DNA of 64,000 nucleotides, from the NCBI RefSeq assembly GCF_000425365.1, contig NZ_AUDH01000015.1:1-64000 (forward strand), in the 5' to 3' direction. How positions within the stretch are numbered: the first letter of the stretch is position 1; each line of letters begins with the position of its first letter. The notes beneath the pieces were generated by a model. The model was not told the DNA's origin. It saw only the letters and a program-made list of their open reading frames with translations, and searched no databases. Of the stretch, positions 1-9,005 are shown in pieces. The translations under genes were made by a program, and so were the position numbers. The stretch comes from Rubritepida flocculans DSM 14296. GTDB lineage: Bacteria; Pseudomonadota; Alphaproteobacteria; Acetobacterales; Acetobacteraceae.

Positions 1-7
1 GGGTAAC

Positions 8-173
8 TGATACGGCCGGCATCACATGCCGACCGTATCGCGCGCAGGGTTGGTGGGCACCCATCGAAGCTTTGCTTCGATGGGACCCGGTGTGGCGGCT
101 GCGCGCCAGGACAAAGGCATACCAGCGGCCGCACCGACTCCTCAGGAGTCGAAATCAGCGGCCGCTGGTATGA
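8..173 (+). repeat. Family A triple-hairpin repeat, copy 1
   Basis: A 166-bp element running from TGATACGG to GGTATGA. It folds into three hairpins: a 14-bp arm pair reading GATACGG...CCGTATC, a central CCCATCGAAGC/GCTTCGATGGG stem with a TTT loop, and a 15-bp CATACCAGCGGCCGC/GCGGCCGCTGGTATG stem. The loop of the last stem holds a second palindrome, CGACTCCT/AGGAGTCG. It differs from the copy at 50075-50240 by a single base. The gene upstream lies outside the window, so whether the initial TGA is a stop codon cannot be decided here. Confidence 0.9.
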
Positions 174-244
174 GGGGGCGCAACCCCTTGTTGCGGTGCG
201 GCAGCCGCCCTGCCTATGCTCGCGCCGACACAGGGCGAGGCGCG

Positions 245-1033
245 ATGCTCCCGACGATCCTGGGCCTGGACCATCTCGTGGTCGCGGTGCGCGACCTGGA
301 CGCGGCGGCGGCCGAGTGGGCCGCGCTCGGCTTCACCCTCTCGCCGCGCGGAATGCACAGCGCGCATATGGGCAGCGGCAACCACACCATGATGTTCGGG
401 GAGGACTACCTCGAACTGCTCGGCGTGCTGACGCCCCGGCCGCACAACGAGGCGCTGCGCGCCTTCCTCGCCGCGCGCGAGGGGCTGGAGCGCGCGGCCC
501 TCACCACCACCGACGCCGAGGCCGGCGCGGCGGCCCTGCGCGCGCGCGGCCTTGCGGCCACGGGGCCCGTGCATTTCGGCCGGCCCGTGCCGCTCTCGCC
601 GGAGAAGGTGACGGAGGCGCGCTTCTCCGTCTTCCACTGGCCGCGCGAGGAGGCGCCCGGGGGCCTTGGCCTCTTCGCCTGCCAGCACCACACGCGCGAT
701 GCGGTGTGGGTGCCCGCGCTCCAATCTCACCCGAACGGCGTGACGCGCATCAAGCGCGCGCTGGTGGCGGCGCGCGATCCGGCCGGCGCGGCCGCCTGGT
801 GCGCGCGGCTGCTCGACAGCGCCGTGCGCGAGGAAGCCGGCCAGCACCTCGTGCCCACCGGGCCGGGCCGCGCGGAGATCGGCTTCGCCCCGCGCGCGGC
901 CATCGCCGCGCTGGGCGGGCTCGATCCGGCCCGGCTGCCCGAGGAGGGTGGCGCGGCCATCCTGCTCGCCACGCCGCAGCCGCGCCCGCCGGCCTTCGCC
1001 ACCGGCACGCTGATCCTGTTCGACACCCCCTGA
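245..1033 (+). CDS. VOC/glyoxalase-like domain protein
   Basis: A 262-residue protein starting MLPTILGLDHLVVAVRDL, the typical first beta strand of a vicinal-oxygen-chelate fold with a metal-ligand His (LDHLVV). It resembles the Glyoxalase_3 type, in which one long chain carries two VOC modules; the second half (about residues 160-262) is consistent with this. The start at 245 is preceded by GGGCGAGG at a suitable distance. The frame is open further upstream, but that part lies in the family A repeat and is rejected. The stop is 12 bp before the oligopeptide transporter operon, so cotranscription is likely. The substrate is unknown; members of this family are often annotated only by fold. Confidence 0.8.
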   Translation: MLPTILGLDHLVVAVRDLDAAAAEWAALGFTLSPRGMHSAHMGSGNHTMMFGEDYLELLGVLTPRPHNEALRAFLAAREGLERAALTTTDAEAGAAALRARGLAATGPVHFGRPVPLSPEKVTEARFSVFHWPREEAPGGLGLFACQHHTRDAVWVPALQSHPNGVTRIKRALVAARDPAGAAAWCARLLDSAVREEAGQHLVPTGPGRAEIGFAPRAAIAALGGLDPARLPEEGGAAILLATPQPRPPAFATGTLILFDTP

Positions 1034-1045
1034 AGGAGTGCGCCG

Positions 1046-2641
1046 ATGACCGGACCCACCCGCCGCGAGACCCTGCTGCTCGGCGCCGCCGCGCTCGTTC
1101 CGGCCAGCGCCCTGGCCCAGGCCGAGACGCCGCGGCGCGGCGGGGTGCTGACGGTGCATTTCGCGACCGAGCAGCGCATCCTCAACCCCTCGCTGCAGGC
1201 CTCCACCGGCGTCTACATCGTCGGCGGCAAGATCCAGGAGGCGCTGCTCGACCTCGACGCGCAGGGCAACCCGGTGGGCGTGCTGGCGGAATCCTGGGAA
1301 AGCGCGCCCGACGGCCTCACCCACGTCTTCCGCCTGCGCCGCGGCGTGACCTGGCATGACGGCCGGCCCTTCACCTCGGCGGACGTGCAGTTCACCGCCA
1401 TGGAGATGTGGAAGAAGATCCTCAACTACGGCACCACGCTCCAGCAGTTCCTCACCGAGGTCCAGACGCCCGATCCGCACACCGCCATCTTCAAGTACGA
1501 GCGGCCGATGCCGCAGGGGCTGCTGCTGCGCGCGCTGCCCGACCTCGGCTACATCTCGCCCAAGCACGTGTTCGAGACGGGCGACATCCGGCAGAACCCG
1601 GCCAACACCGCGCCCGTCGGCACCGGGCCCTTCCGCTTCGTGCAGTACGAGCGCGGGCAGTTCATCATCGCCGAGCGCAACCCGAACTACTGGCGCGAGA
1701 ACATGCCCTATCTCGACCGCGTGGTCTGGCGCGTGGTGCCCGACCGCGCGGCGGCGGCGGCGCAGATGGAGGCGGGGCAGATCCTGTTCAGCCCCTATTC
1801 CTCGCTCACCATCGCGGACATGCAGCGCCTCGGCCGCGATCCGCGCTTCGAGGTGACGACGCGGGGCAACGAGGGCAATGCGCGCACCAACACGCTGGAG
1901 TTCAACTTCCGCACGCCGCAGCTCGCCGACATCCGCGTGCGCCGGGCCATCGCGCATGCGCTGAACGTGCCCTTCTTCATCGAGAACTTCCTCGGCCCCT
2001 TCGCCAAGGTGGGCACCGGGCCCATCCCCTCCGTCTCGACCGACTACTACCCCGCGGGCGACATCCCGCAGTACCGCTTCGACCAGGCGCTGGCGAACCG
2101 GCTGCTCGACGAGGCCGGGCACCGGCGCGGCGCGGGCGGGGTGCGATTCAGCCTGCGCCTGCACCCCGCCCCCTGGGGCGAGGACATCGCGCTGTGGTCC
2201 ACCTTCATCCAGCAATCGCTGCAGCAGGTGGGCATCCGCATCGAGATCGTGCGCCTCGACGCCGCGGGCTATCTGCGCACCGTGTACAACGACCACGCCT
2301 TCGACCTCGCGACCGGCTGGCACCAGTACCGCAGCGACCCGGCGGTGAGCACCACGGTGTGGTATCGCTCGGGCAGCCCGCGCGGCGCCCCCTGGACGAA
2401 CCAGTGGGGCTGGGTGGACCCGCGCATCGACGCCATCATCGACAACGCCGCCACCGAGGTGGACCCCGCCCGCCGCCGCGCCCTCTACGCCGATTTCGTG
2501 CGCGCGGTGCAGACCGAGCTGCCGCTGTGGATGCCCATCGAGCAGATCTTCGTCTCGGTGTTCAACCGCCGCGTGCGCAACGGGGGCAACAACCCGCGCT
2601 GGGCCTCCTCCTCCTGGCACGACACCTGGCTGGCCTCCTGA
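1046..2641 (+). CDS. ABC transporter substrate-binding protein, oligopeptide/nickel (SBP_bac_5) family
   Basis: A 531-residue periplasmic binding protein of the DppA/OppA class. The N-terminus has a twin-arginine-like leader (TRRETLLLG, then an Ala-rich core ending ALAQA, about residue 26), so it is probably exported by Tat. Family hallmarks are visible: the WESAPDGLTHVFRLRRGVTWHDG segment, an FTSADVQFT stretch, and GTGPFRF about residue 192. The length is normal for the family. It is the first gene of a five-component importer whose next four domains follow without gaps. It should capture a peptide or similar small ligand; the sequence does not say which. Confidence 0.93.
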   Translation: MTGPTRRETLLLGAAALVPASALAQAETPRRGGVLTVHFATEQRILNPSLQASTGVYIVGGKIQEALLDLDAQGNPVGVLAESWESAPDGLTHVFRLRRGVTWHDGRPFTSADVQFTAMEMWKKILNYGTTLQQFLTEVQTPDPHTAIFKYERPMPQGLLLRALPDLGYISPKHVFETGDIRQNPANTAPVGTGPFRFVQYERGQFIIAERNPNYWRENMPYLDRVVWRVVPDRAAAAAQMEAGQILFSPYSSLTIADMQRLGRDPRFEVTTRGNEGNARTNTLEFNFRTPQLADIRVRRAIAHALNVPFFIENFLGPFAKVGTGPIPSVSTDYYPAGDIPQYRFDQALANRLLDEAGHRRGAGGVRFSLRLHPAPWGEDIALWSTFIQQSLQQVGIRIEIVRLDAAGYLRTVYNDHAFDLATGWHQYRSDPAVSTTVWYRSGSPRGAPWTNQWGWVDPRIDAIIDNAATEVDPARRRALYADFVRAVQTELPLWMPIEQIFVSVFNRRVRNGGNNPRWASSSWHDTWLAS

Positions 2642-2645
2642 CGCC

Positions 2646-3623
2646 TTGAGGGTCTTCAAGCTCGCGCTGCGGCGTCTGGCGGCCTCGCTGCCGACGCTGC
2701 TGCTCATCCTCGTGGGCATGTTCCTGCTGCTCCAGCTCGCCCCCGGCGATACGGTGGACGCGCTGATGGCGCAGATGGGCGGGGGCGACGCGGCACTGGC
2801 GGAAGAGCTGCGCCGCTTCTACGGCCTCGACCTCGGCATCGCCGCGCGGCTCGGGCAATATCTGCTGCGGCTCGCCACACTCGATCTCGGCTTCTCGGCC
2901 ATCTACGGCAAGCCGGTGGCCACCGTGATCCTGGAACGGCTGCCGGCCACCATCCTGCTGATGGTCTCCGCCCTCTCCTTCGCCTTCTTCTTCGGCCTGG
3001 TGCTCGGCGTCATCGCGGCGCGGCGCGTGAACCGCTGGCCGGACACGCTGATCTCCACCCTCGGCCTCATCTTCTACGCCACGCCGAGCTTCTGGTTCGG
3101 GCTGATGGCCATCGTCCTGTTCAGCGTCCATCTGCAATGGCTGCCGGCGGGGGGATTCTCCGACATCACGCAGGAACTCACCGGCATCGCAGCGCTGCTC
3201 GACATCGCGCGCCACCTGGTGCTGCCGACGCTGACGCTCGGGCTGATCTTCCTCGCCATCTATCTGCGGATCATGCGCGCCTCGATGCTGGAGGTGCTGA
3301 GCCTCGACTTCGTGCGCACCGCGCGCGCCAAGGGCCTTTCGGAAACGCGGGTGGTGGCGCGCCATGTGCTGCGCAACGCCATGCTGCCCATGGTGACGCT
3401 GATCGGCCTGCAGGCGGGCACCATGCTCGGCGGCTCGGTGGTGGTGGAGAGCGTCTTCGCCCTGCCCGGCCTGGGGCGGCTGGCCTACGAGAGCGTGGTG
3501 CAGCGGGATCTGAACACGCTGCTCGGCATCGTCTTCGTCTCGGCGCTGCTCGTCATCGCCATCAACTTCCTGGTGGACATCCTCTACGCGCGGCTCGATC
3601 CGCGCATCTCGGCGGATTCCTGA
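2646..3623 (+). CDS. ABC transporter permease, DppB/OppB type
   Basis: A 325-residue inner-membrane permease with about six membrane segments and the N-terminal TM region typical of DppB-like subunits. The EAA-loop motif is visible as VRTARAKGLSETRVVARHVLRNA, about residues 220-242, which docks on the ATPase. The start codon is TTG at 2646, 4 nt after the stop of the binding protein. No ATG lies nearby and the family N-terminus (MRVFKLALRRLAAS) begins here, so TTG is accepted. Its stop overlaps the next ATG (TGATG), indicating translational coupling. Confidence 0.93.
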   Translation: MRVFKLALRRLAASLPTLLLILVGMFLLLQLAPGDTVDALMAQMGGGDAALAEELRRFYGLDLGIAARLGQYLLRLATLDLGFSAIYGKPVATVILERLPATILLMVSALSFAFFFGLVLGVIAARRVNRWPDTLISTLGLIFYATPSFWFGLMAIVLFSVHLQWLPAGGFSDITQELTGIAALLDIARHLVLPTLTLGLIFLAIYLRIMRASMLEVLSLDFVRTARAKGLSETRVVARHVLRNAMLPMVTLIGLQAGTMLGGSVVVESVFALPGLGRLAYESVVQRDLNTLLGIVFVSALLVIAINFLVDILYARLDPRISADS

Positions 3624-4456
3624 TGCGCGCGCTCCGGGCCTATCTGCGCAGCCCGCCGGCGCTTTTCGGCAGCGCGATCCTCTTCGCCGTGCTGTTCATG
3701 GCGGTGACGGCGCAGTGGTTCTATCCGAACGATCCGCTGGGCCTCGCGGGCCGGCCGCTGCAATGGCCGGGGGCGAATCCGCGCTTCCCGCTCGGCACCG
3801 ATCCTTCGGGGCGGGACATCGCGGCCCAGCTCTTCCACGGGGCGCGCGTCTCGCTGCTCATCGGCGTCGTCGCCACCGCCATCGCCGTGCTCATCGGCAT
3901 CGCGATGGGCGCGGTGGCGGGTTTCTACGGCGGCGGGGTGGACACGGGGCTGATGCGCGTCACCGAGGCCTTCCAGACCCTGCCCAACTTCCTGCTGCTG
4001 CTGGTGCTGGTGGCGGTGTTCGGCAGCAGCATCGAGACGGTGACGATCGCCATCGGCCTCGTCTCCTGGCCGCCGGTCGCGCGGCTCACCCGCGCCGAGT
4101 TCCTGACGCTGCGCACGCGCGAGTTCGTGCAGGCCTGCCGCGTGCAGGGGCTTCCGGACGCGCATCTCATCCTGCGCGAGGTGCTGCCCAACGCGCTGCC
4201 GCCGGTGATCGTCTATGCGAGCGTGGTGATGGCCGTGGCCATCCTGCTGGAGAGCGCGCTGGCCTTTCTCCAGCTCTCCGACCCCAACGTGCCCTCCTGG
4301 GGCAACCTGATCGGGCTCGGGCGCAACGTGCTGCGCACGGAGTGGTATGTCTCGGCCATTCCGGGCGTGGCCATCCTGCTCACCATCCTCGGCGTCTCGC
4401 TCGTCGGCCAGGGGCTGAACGACGCGCTGAACCCGCGCCTGGCGAGCGGGCGATGA
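3623..4456 (+). CDS. ABC transporter permease, DppC/OppC type
   Basis: A 277-residue second permease of the oligopeptide-type importer. The N-terminal TM is followed by the DppC signature region PLGTDPSGRDIAAQLFHGARVSL, about residues 56-78. The cytoplasmic coupling loop TREFVQACRVQGLPDAHLILREVLPN lies near residue 170. The start at 3623 shares a base with the stop of the preceding permease, and the end overlaps the ATPase start by 4 nt (ATGA). It forms a heterodimeric membrane channel with the upstream DppB-type subunit. Confidence 0.93.
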   Translation: MRALRAYLRSPPALFGSAILFAVLFMAVTAQWFYPNDPLGLAGRPLQWPGANPRFPLGTDPSGRDIAAQLFHGARVSLLIGVVATAIAVLIGIAMGAVAGFYGGGVDTGLMRVTEAFQTLPNFLLLLVLVAVFGSSIETVTIAIGLVSWPPVARLTRAEFLTLRTREFVQACRVQGLPDAHLILREVLPNALPPVIVYASVVMAVAILLESALAFLQLSDPNVPSWGNLIGLGRNVLRTEWYVSAIPGVAILLTILGVSLVGQGLNDALNPRLASGR

Positions 4457-6039
4457 GGCGGCTCGAGGTCGAGGGCCTCTCCATCCGCCTGCCCCGCGGG
4501 GCGGACCGGGAGTTCGCCATCCAGGATGTCTCGCTGCATCTGGATTCGGGCGAAATCCTCTGCGTGGTGGGCGAGAGCGGCTCGGGGAAATCCGTCACCG
4601 CCTCGGCGGTGATGGGGCTGCTCGCGCCGGGGCTCTCCGTCGCGGGCGGCGCGATGCGCCTCTCGGGCGAGGATCTGCGCGCGAAGTCTCCCGAGGAGTG
4701 GCGCCGGCTGCGCGGCCGCCGCATCGCCATGGTGTTCCAGGAGCCGATGACCGCGCTCAACCCGCTGATGAGCGTGGGCGCGCAGCTTTCCGAGATGTGG
4801 CGCGTGCATCTCGGCCTCGACCGGCGCGAGGCGGAGGCGCGCGCGCTCGCCGGGCTGCGCGAGGTGAAGCTGCCCGACCCCGAGGGCGCGCTGCGCGCCT
4901 TCCCGCACGAGCTCTCGGGCGGGCAGCGCCAGCGCGTGATGATCGCCATGGCGCTGGCGCTGGAGCCCGAGGTGCTGATCTGCGACGAGCCCACCACCGC
5001 GCTGGACGTGACCACCCAGGCGCAGGTGCTCGCGCTCATCAAGGATCTGCAGCGCCGGCATGGCACGGCGGTGATGTTCATCACCCATGATTTCGGCGTG
5101 GTGGCCGAAATCGCGGACCGCGTGGCGGTGATGCAGCATGGGCGCGTGGTGGAGCAGGGCGCGGCGCGCGACATCCTGACCAGGCCCGAGCACCCCTACA
5201 CCCGGGCGCTTCTGGCCGCGGTGCCCGGCGCCTCGGCCCCCGCGCCGCGCCCGCTCTCGCCCGATGCGGTGCTGGAGGTGCGCGGCCTGTCCAAGACCTA
5301 CGCCACGCGCGGCCTGTTCCGCCGGCGCAGGCCCGTGCGCGCGCTGGACGGCGTGAGCGTGACCCTGCGGCGCGGCGCCACCCTCGCGGTGGTGGGGGAG
5401 AGCGGCTCGGGCAAATCCACCCTCGCGCGCTGCGTGGTGGGGCTGCTCGGCGCCGATGGCGGGGAGATCGTGATCGGCGGCGCGCCCCTGCCCCGGCGGC
5501 GGCGCGAGGCGGCGCGGCTCGTGCAGATGGTGTTCCAGGACCCCTACGCCTCGCTCAACCCGCGCCGCCGGGCGGGGGCGCAGGTGGCGCAGGGGCCCAT
5601 CGCCGCCGGCACGCCGCCCGGCAAGGCGATGGAGGAGGCGCGGCGGCTGTTCGGCCTGGTCGGCCTCGACCCCGAGGCGGTCTCGCGCTTCCCGCACGAG
5701 TTCTCGGGCGGGCAGCGCCAGCGCATCGGCATCGCGCGCGCCCTGGCCATGCAGCCGCAGGTGCTGGTGGCGGACGAGCCCGTCTCCGCCCTCGACGTCA
5801 GCGTGCAGGCGCAGGTGCTGGCGCTGCTGCGCGATCTGCAGGCGCGGCTCGGCCTGTCCATCCTGTTCATCACGCACGATCTGCGCGTGGCCGCGCAGCT
5901 CTGCGACGAGGTGGCGGTGATGCGCGACGGCGCGGTGGTGGAGACGGGGCGCATCGGCGAGGTCTTCGCCGCGCCGAAGCATCCCTACACCCGCAGCCTC
6001 ATCGAGGCGATCCCGGGCCGGGCGCTGCTGGGCGCGTGA
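4453..6039 (+). CDS. Fused dipeptide ABC transporter ATP-binding protein (DppD-DppF type)
   Basis: A 528-residue protein with two complete ABC ATPase domains in one chain, roughly residues 1-260 and 275-528. The first has Walker A GESGSGKS (40-47), Q-loop FQEPMTALNP, signature LSGGQRQR and Walker B ICDEPTTALD. The second repeats these as GESGSGKST, FQDPYASLNP, FSGGQRQR and VADEPVSALD. Each domain ends with the HPYTR motif of the oligopeptide family. In many bacteria these are separate DppD and DppF proteins; here they are fused. The start overlaps the preceding stop (ATGA), giving a tightly coupled operon with 1046-4456. Both sites look catalytically intact. Confidence 0.94.
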   Translation: MRRLEVEGLSIRLPRGADREFAIQDVSLHLDSGEILCVVGESGSGKSVTASAVMGLLAPGLSVAGGAMRLSGEDLRAKSPEEWRRLRGRRIAMVFQEPMTALNPLMSVGAQLSEMWRVHLGLDRREAEARALAGLREVKLPDPEGALRAFPHELSGGQRQRVMIAMALALEPEVLICDEPTTALDVTTQAQVLALIKDLQRRHGTAVMFITHDFGVVAEIADRVAVMQHGRVVEQGAARDILTRPEHPYTRALLAAVPGASAPAPRPLSPDAVLEVRGLSKTYATRGLFRRRRPVRALDGVSVTLRRGATLAVVGESGSGKSTLARCVVGLLGADGGEIVIGGAPLPRRRREAARLVQMVFQDPYASLNPRRRAGAQVAQGPIAAGTPPGKAMEEARRLFGLVGLDPEAVSRFPHEFSGGQRQRIGIARALAMQPQVLVADEPVSALDVSVQAQVLALLRDLQARLGLSILFITHDLRVAAQLCDEVAVMRDGAVVETGRIGEVFAAPKHPYTRSLIEAIPGRALLGA

Positions 6040-6531
6040 TCACGCGCGCTTCGGCAGCACGCCGACCACCGTCTCGGCCTCGATCTTCAGCACATCGGCG
6101 GGGCGCGGGAAGGGGGCGGGCTTCGCCTCGCCCGGCTGCTTCTCGCGCCCGATGCGGGCGAAGAAGGTCTCGAGACCGCCGGGCAGGATGAGCCACAGGA
6201 AGGTGAGCGGCCCGGATTCGGCCGCCTGGAAGCGGTGCGGCCGCCCCTTGCCGAGGAAGAAGCAGCTCCCCTTCGCCATCGGGTGCTCCTGGCCCTCGAT
6301 CAGCGCGGTGCCCTCTCCGTCGAGGACGAAGATCACCTCCTCGTTCTCCGGATGGACGTGCTCCCGCACGAAGCAGCCGGGGTCCACGGTCTGGGTGCCC
6401 ATGGCGAAGGGGGCCTCGGCGCCGATCTCGGCCGAGGAGAGGAGCACGCGCACGAAGCCGTTGGCCGGCACGGGCTGCCAGTATTCGCGCCCGCCTTCGG
6501 GCGGAAGGATGACAAGGGGGCTGTCGGGCAT
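6040..6531 (-). CDS. Cupin domain protein
   Basis: A 163-residue single-domain cupin. Metal-site motif 1 reads REHVHPENEEVIFVLDGEG (HxH plus a downstream Glu, about residues 56-74) and motif 2 is GRPHRF, about residue 100, so a metal centre is likely. The C-terminal third (ETFFARIGREK) is an extra helix. It is convergent with the ABC ATPase gene: the two stop codons are adjacent with no gap. Function is not predictable from sequence; many relatives are dioxygenase-like or sugar-binding proteins. Confidence 0.8.
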   Translation of the reverse strand: MPDSPLVILPPEGGREYWQPVPANGFVRVLLSSAEIGAEAPFAMGTQTVDPGCFVREHVHPENEEVIFVLDGEGTALIEGQEHPMAKGSCFFLGKGRPHRFQAAESGPLTFLWLILPGGLETFFARIGREKQPGEAKPAPFPRPADVLKIEAETVVGVLPKRA

Positions 6532-6622
6532 GGGGGCCTCCGGATGGCGAGGCCCCGAGCCTAGCAGCCTCGCCGCCGCATTGCCCGGAATCGCGATGCG
6601 GCCGGGGGCCAGGCCGCCCGGG

Positions 6623-7414
6623 TCAGGGCGCGATGCGCCCCTCCATCGGGCTCGAGGCGTCGGCGCGGTAGGCGCGCGGCATGCGCCCGGCCAGGAAGGC
6701 CTCGCGCCCCGCGATCACGGCGTGCTTCATCGCGCGCGCCATCCGCACCGGATCGGAGGCGTGGGCGATGGCGCTGTTGAGCAGCACCGCATCGCAGCCG
6801 AGCTCCATGGCGAAGGCGGCGTCGCTCGCCGTGCCGATGCCCGCATCCACCAGCACGGGCACCTTGGCCTGCTGCTTGATGGCGCGGATCAGGAAGGGGT
6901 TCACCACCCCCATGCCCGAACCGATGGGCGCGCCGAGCGGCATGATGGCCACGCAGCCCATCTCCTCCAGCCGCTTCGCGGCCACGGGGTCGTCCGCGCA
7001 ATAGACCATCACCTCGAAGCCGTCGGCGATCAGGGCGGCGGCGGCCTCGAAGGTGGCGGCCATGTCGGGGTAGAGGAAGGGCGGGGGCCCCAGCACCTCC
7101 AGCTTCACCAGGTTCCAGCCCCCAGCCTCGCGCGCCAGGCGCAGGGTGCGCACCGCCTCCTGCGCGGTGTGGCAGCCGGCGGTGTTGGGCAGATAGGTGT
7201 AGCGCGTGGGCGGGACGAAATCCTGCAGCATCGGCGCGTTCGGGTCGCTGAGGTTCACCCGCCGCACCGCGACGGTGACGATCTCGGCCCCGCTCGCCTC
7301 GATGGCGGCGGCCGTCTCCTCCAGCGACTTGTAGCGCCCGGTGCCGACGATGAGGCGCGAGCGGAAGCTGCGCCCCGCGACCGTCCAGGCATCGGGCTCG
7401 GTGAGGGAATCCAT
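6623..7414 (-). CDS. thiG: Thiazole synthase ThiG
   Basis: A 263-residue TIM-barrel enzyme that makes the thiazole phosphate moiety of thiamine from deoxyxylulose phosphate, dehydroglycine and ThiS-thiocarboxylate. The catalytic Lys lies in NLVKLEVLG, and the phosphate-binding loops [11 protein letters not shown] and [18 protein letters not shown] are intact. Length and motifs are standard. It sits 3 nt downstream of thiS, forming a two-gene thiSG unit. No thiO, thiE or thiC is in the window. I saw no recognisable thiamine pyrophosphate riboswitch ahead of thiS. Confidence 0.96.
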   Translation of the reverse strand: MDSLTEPDAWTVAGRSFRSRLIVGTGRYKSLEETAAAIEASGAEIVTVAVRRVNLSDPNAPMLQDFVPPTRYTYLPNTAGCHTAQEAVRTLRLAREAGGWNLVKLEVLGPPPFLYPDMAATFEAAAALIADGFEVMVYCADDPVAAKRLEEMGCVAIMPLGAPIGSGMGVVNPFLIRAIKQQAKVPVLVDAGIGTASDAAFAMELGCDAVLLNSAIAHASDPVRMARAMKHAVIAGREAFLAGRMPRAYRADASSPMEGRIAP

Positions 7415-7417
7415 GGG

Positions 7418-7627
7418 TCAGCCGCCCCCGATGAAATGGACGATCTCGATGGCGTCGCCGGGCGCGAGCCGCGTCTCGCCGTAGAGGGAGCGCGGGACGA
7501 TCTCGAGGTTGCGCTCCACGGCCACTTTCTGGGCGGGCAGGCCGAGCTCGGCCAGCAGGGCGGCCACGGTGGCCGCCGCCACGCGCCGCTCCTCGCCGTT
7601 CACGCGGATGCCGATGCCCCCGGTCAT
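7418..7627 (-). CDS. thiS: Sulfur carrier protein ThiS
   Basis: A 69-residue ubiquitin-like sulfur carrier. It ends in the diagnostic Gly-Gly (FIGGG), which becomes the thiocarboxylate that donates sulfur to ThiG. It begins [16 protein letters not shown] and has the usual AALLAELGL and [12 protein letters not shown] segments. A longer open frame reaches upstream, but the extension is Ala/Pro-rich and not family-like, so the ATG at 7627 is chosen. It is transcribed with thiG and divergently from aroQ. Confidence 0.93.
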   Translation of the reverse strand: MTGGIGIRVNGEERRVAAATVAALLAELGLPAQKVAVERNLEIVPRSLYGETRLAPGDAIEIVHFIGGG

Positions 7628-7770
7628 GCGGCAGAGATGGCCCGGCGGCGCGCCCTCGGCAAGCCGGGCCGGCGCAGGCGCGGGTTGCGGGGCGGGCGGG
7701 GCGGTGCTACCGGCTGCGGACCCTGCGGCGGGCCGCGCGTCGGCCCGGCCCCTCATCTCGGCTGCGCCCC

Positions 7771-8226
7771 ATGAACCTGATCGCCGTGCTGAACGGCCCC
7801 AACCTCAACATGCTCGGCACGCGCGAGCCGGAGAAATACGGCACCGCGACGCTGGACGACGTGGAGGCGCTCTGCGCCGAGACGGCCGAGGAGCTCGGGC
7901 TCGCCATCGACTTCCGGCAGACCAACTCGGAGGGCGAGCTGGTCACCTGGATCCAGGAATGCGCCGGGCGCGCGGCGGGCATCGTGATCAACCCCGCGGG
8001 CTACACCACCAACTCGGTCGCGGTTCTCGACGCGCTGCTCGCCGTCGGGCTGCCGGTGATCGAGGTGCACATCACCAACATCCACCGCCGCGAGGAATTC
8101 CGGCAGCACAGCCTCGTCTCCAAGGCGGCGACGGGCGTGATCTGCGGCCTGGGCGTGGCCGGCTACGCGCTGGCGCTGCAGGCCATGGCCGGGCTGATCG
8201 GGGCGGAGGAGGACGAGGACGCATGA
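7771..8226 (+). CDS. aroQ: 3-dehydroquinate dehydratase, type II
   Basis: A 151-residue type II dehydroquinase, the third shikimate-pathway step (3-dehydroquinate to 3-dehydroshikimate). Signature regions are intact: [18 protein letters not shown] near the N-terminus with the catalytic Tyr, [12 protein letters not shown], and the His of [13 protein letters not shown]. The enzyme is normally a dodecamer of this size. It precedes accB with a 4-nt ATGA overlap, the usual alphaproteobacterial aroQ-accB-accC arrangement. Confidence 0.96.
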   Translation: MNLIAVLNGPNLNMLGTREPEKYGTATLDDVEALCAETAEELGLAIDFRQTNSEGELVTWIQECAGRAAGIVINPAGYTTNSVAVLDALLAVGLPVIEVHITNIHRREEFRQHSLVSKAATGVICGLGVAGYALALQAMAGLIGAEEDEDA

Positions 8227-8753
8227 CCAGCGCCATCCAGTTCGACCCGGAGGCGATCCGCCGCCTCGCGGAAATCCTGCGCGAGACGGACCTGACGGAG
8301 ATCGAGCTCTCCGAGAAGGACGCGAAGATCCGCGTGGCGCGGGTGATCCCGCCGCCGCCCCCCGCCCCGGTGGCGCCCAGCTATTACGCCGCGCCGGTGA
8401 TGCCGGCGCCGATGCCGCCGCCGGCCATGGCGCCGGCCATGGTCGCCGCGCCCGCCGCAGCGCCGGCCGCGCCGCCCGCGCCGCCCCCGGCCTCGGCCGA
8501 GGCGGTGGATCCGAACCACCCGGGGCTTGTCACCTCGCCCATGGTGGGGGTGGCCTATCTCTCGCCGGAACCCGGCGCGCCGCCCTTCGTGACCGTGGGA
8601 AGCCGGGTCGCGGCGGGGCAGACGCTGCTGCTGATCGAGGCGATGAAGACCTTCAACCAGATCAAGGCGGCGAAGGCGGGCACGGTGACGCGCATCTTCG
8701 TCGAGAGCGGCATGCCAGTGGAATACGGCGAGCCGCTGGTGATCGTGGAATAG
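8223..8753 (+). CDS. accB: Acetyl-CoA carboxylase biotin carboxyl carrier protein
   Basis: A 176-residue BCCP subunit. The N-terminal helix ([20 protein letters not shown]) is followed by a long flexible Pro/Ala linker, about residues 43-95. A C-terminal biotinyl domain carries the biotinylation motif IEAMKTFNQ with Lys142. It carries CO2 between biotin carboxylase (AccC) and the carboxyltransferase in the first step of fatty-acid synthesis. It is coupled to aroQ by a 4-nt overlap. About 190 bp of repetitive DNA separates it from accC, which is unusual because these two genes are normally close together. Confidence 0.95.
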   Translation: MTSAIQFDPEAIRRLAEILRETDLTEIELSEKDAKIRVARVIPPPPPAPVAPSYYAAPVMPAPMPPPAMAPAMVAAPAAAPAAPPAPPPASAEAVDPNHPGLVTSPMVGVAYLSPEPGAPPFVTVGSRVAAGQTLLLIEAMKTFNQIKAAKAGTVTRIFVESGMPVEYGEPLVIVE

Positions 8754-8810
8754 CGGCGCGCCCGGGCCACATGGCGAGAACCATCGCTTCCCTCCGAGCG
8801 TCCCGCCGCA

Positions 8811-9005
8811 GCGCGGCCGGCGCCGCCCACCCCACCGTCCGGCTCGGCGCGCCCGTGGCGCGGCGAAGCCAAGGCGCCGGAGCGCGTCCGGGCGGCCGCC
8901 CCGAGCCATCCGGCCGCACCGCGGCCGGCGCCGCCCACTTCCCCGCTTGGCCGGGCGCGCCCGTGGCGCGGCGGAGCCAAGGCGCCGGAGCCCCCGCGCG
9001 GCGAC
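8811..9005 (+). repeat. Family B GC-rich tandem repeat between accB and accC
   Basis: Two imperfect direct copies of a roughly 100-bp unit, with a period near 108 bp. Both contain GCGGCCGGCGCCGCCCAC and GCGCGCCCGTGGCGCGGCG followed by AGCCAAGGCGCCGGAG. The same unit, ending in the same CGGCGACT, recurs at 62482-62581. The right end of the repeat lies only about 7 bases before the first conserved codon of accC, so it occupies the place where the ribosome-binding site and start codon of accC would be expected. Confidence 0.75.

Noticed and set aside
26-244. Longer start for the VOC protein (codon at 26)
   Set aside because: This stretch is the family A repeat, which is also found where no protein continues from it; homology begins at 245.
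155-2719. Very long open frame on the reverse strand (854 codons)
   Set aside because: It is antisense to the VOC and binding-protein genes, which have clear families. Its translation is Arg/Ala/His-rich and without domains, as expected for shadow frames in very GC-rich DNA.
7628-7770. Thiamine pyrophosphate riboswitch ahead of thiS
   Set aside because: I looked on the reverse strand for the CTGAGA and ACCTGA-type conserved blocks and found neither.
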